Positions 63,770 through 64,000 of a stretch of 64,000 nt of DNA are shown piece after piece. Source of the DNA: Lumbricus terrestris (lineage: Eukaryota > Annelida > Clitellata > Crassiclitellata > Lumbricidae); the NCBI GenBank assembly GCA_949752735.1, contig OX457036.1, positions 93,352,868-93,416,867 of the forward strand. Reading direction: 5' to 3'. The notes beneath the pieces were generated by a model that was given only the letters and a program-made list of their open reading frames with translations, was not told where the DNA came from and ran no database searches. Every line of letters starts with the position of its first letter. Position 1 is the first letter of the stretch. Both the position numbers and the translations under genes were made by a program.

Positions 63770-64000
63770 GTTTGTTTCTTTCTTACGCAGCTCACTGTTA
63801 TTTCCTTGTATTAATCTAGGAATTATCAAACATTTTTGGTTGTTCTTAGAGTGCTATGACTTTAATTTACGTATGTTTATTTGTCTTTTTGCGAATAGTT
63901 GTGATACATTAAATTAACGGAACTTTGTAATATTGGGTAATTGTACGCTTTCTTTTTCCTCTGCTTTTTGAGACAAAAGACGATATAGTTTGAAATGGAA
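63770..64000. other. Start of vav intron 16
   Basis: No further exon or repeat is recognised before the window ends. Confidence 0.6.

Overview
The window is genomic DNA of an animal, most likely a marine invertebrate deuterostome such as an echinoderm. That placement is an inference from gene content, a dense hAT/CR1-L2 repeat load and a very frequent TAGGCCTA motif; no species marker is present. Genes have introns with GT-AG borders, so most short open frames are meaningless. I joined exons by splice signal, codon phase and protein-family alignment.

Region 1 (1-21.4 kb) holds two tandem cytochrome P450 genes of the CYP2 clan on the plus strand. Gene A is cut by the window start: only its last two exons remain (827-959, 1333-1517). 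Gene B is complete: five coding exons (9678-9907, 12597-12715, 13504-14300, 15942-16074, 21172-21356) join in phase to 487 residues, with a probable TATA box and non-coding first exon near 8514-8591. A duplicated promoter-like block at 4.6-5.4 kb with no coding exons behind it looks like the remnant of a third copy. The introns of gene B carry a mariner, several hAT elements, a Harbinger-like element, LINE pieces and a SINE.

Region 2 (21.4-36.1 kb) is almost all mobile DNA. It holds a mariner with very long inverted ends, two apparently identical 361-bp hAT MITEs (19257 and 23399), a nested hAT-type composite (24082-26899) enclosing a tandem array of TGACGTCA-type (CRE-like) sites, a hAT inside a hAT (30354-31873), and a LINE with an intact reverse transcriptase frame (32.9-36.0 kb). 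A CpG-rich stretch at 32.27-32.63 kb may be the promoter and first exon of the next gene.

Region 3 (36.1-64 kb) is one gene on the plus strand, a Vav-family guanine-nucleotide exchange factor and adaptor. Sixteen exons were placed: calponin-homology domain (exons 1-3), acidic tyrosine-rich regulatory segment (4-6), Dbl-homology domain (7-12) and the first part of the PH domain (13-16, including a 19-nt microexon). The rest of PH and the expected C1, SH3 and SH2 parts lie beyond the window. Several of its exons directly abut tandem repeats, two of which begin at the splice donor. Intron 9 holds a 4.9-kb hAT that itself contains two related hAT copies.

Eleven hAT-type insertions were bounded by exact 8-bp target-site duplications read directly from the sequence, and five more by duplications with one mismatch or ambiguous ends. 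I saw no CRISPR array, bacterial operon, virus genome or complete transposase gene.
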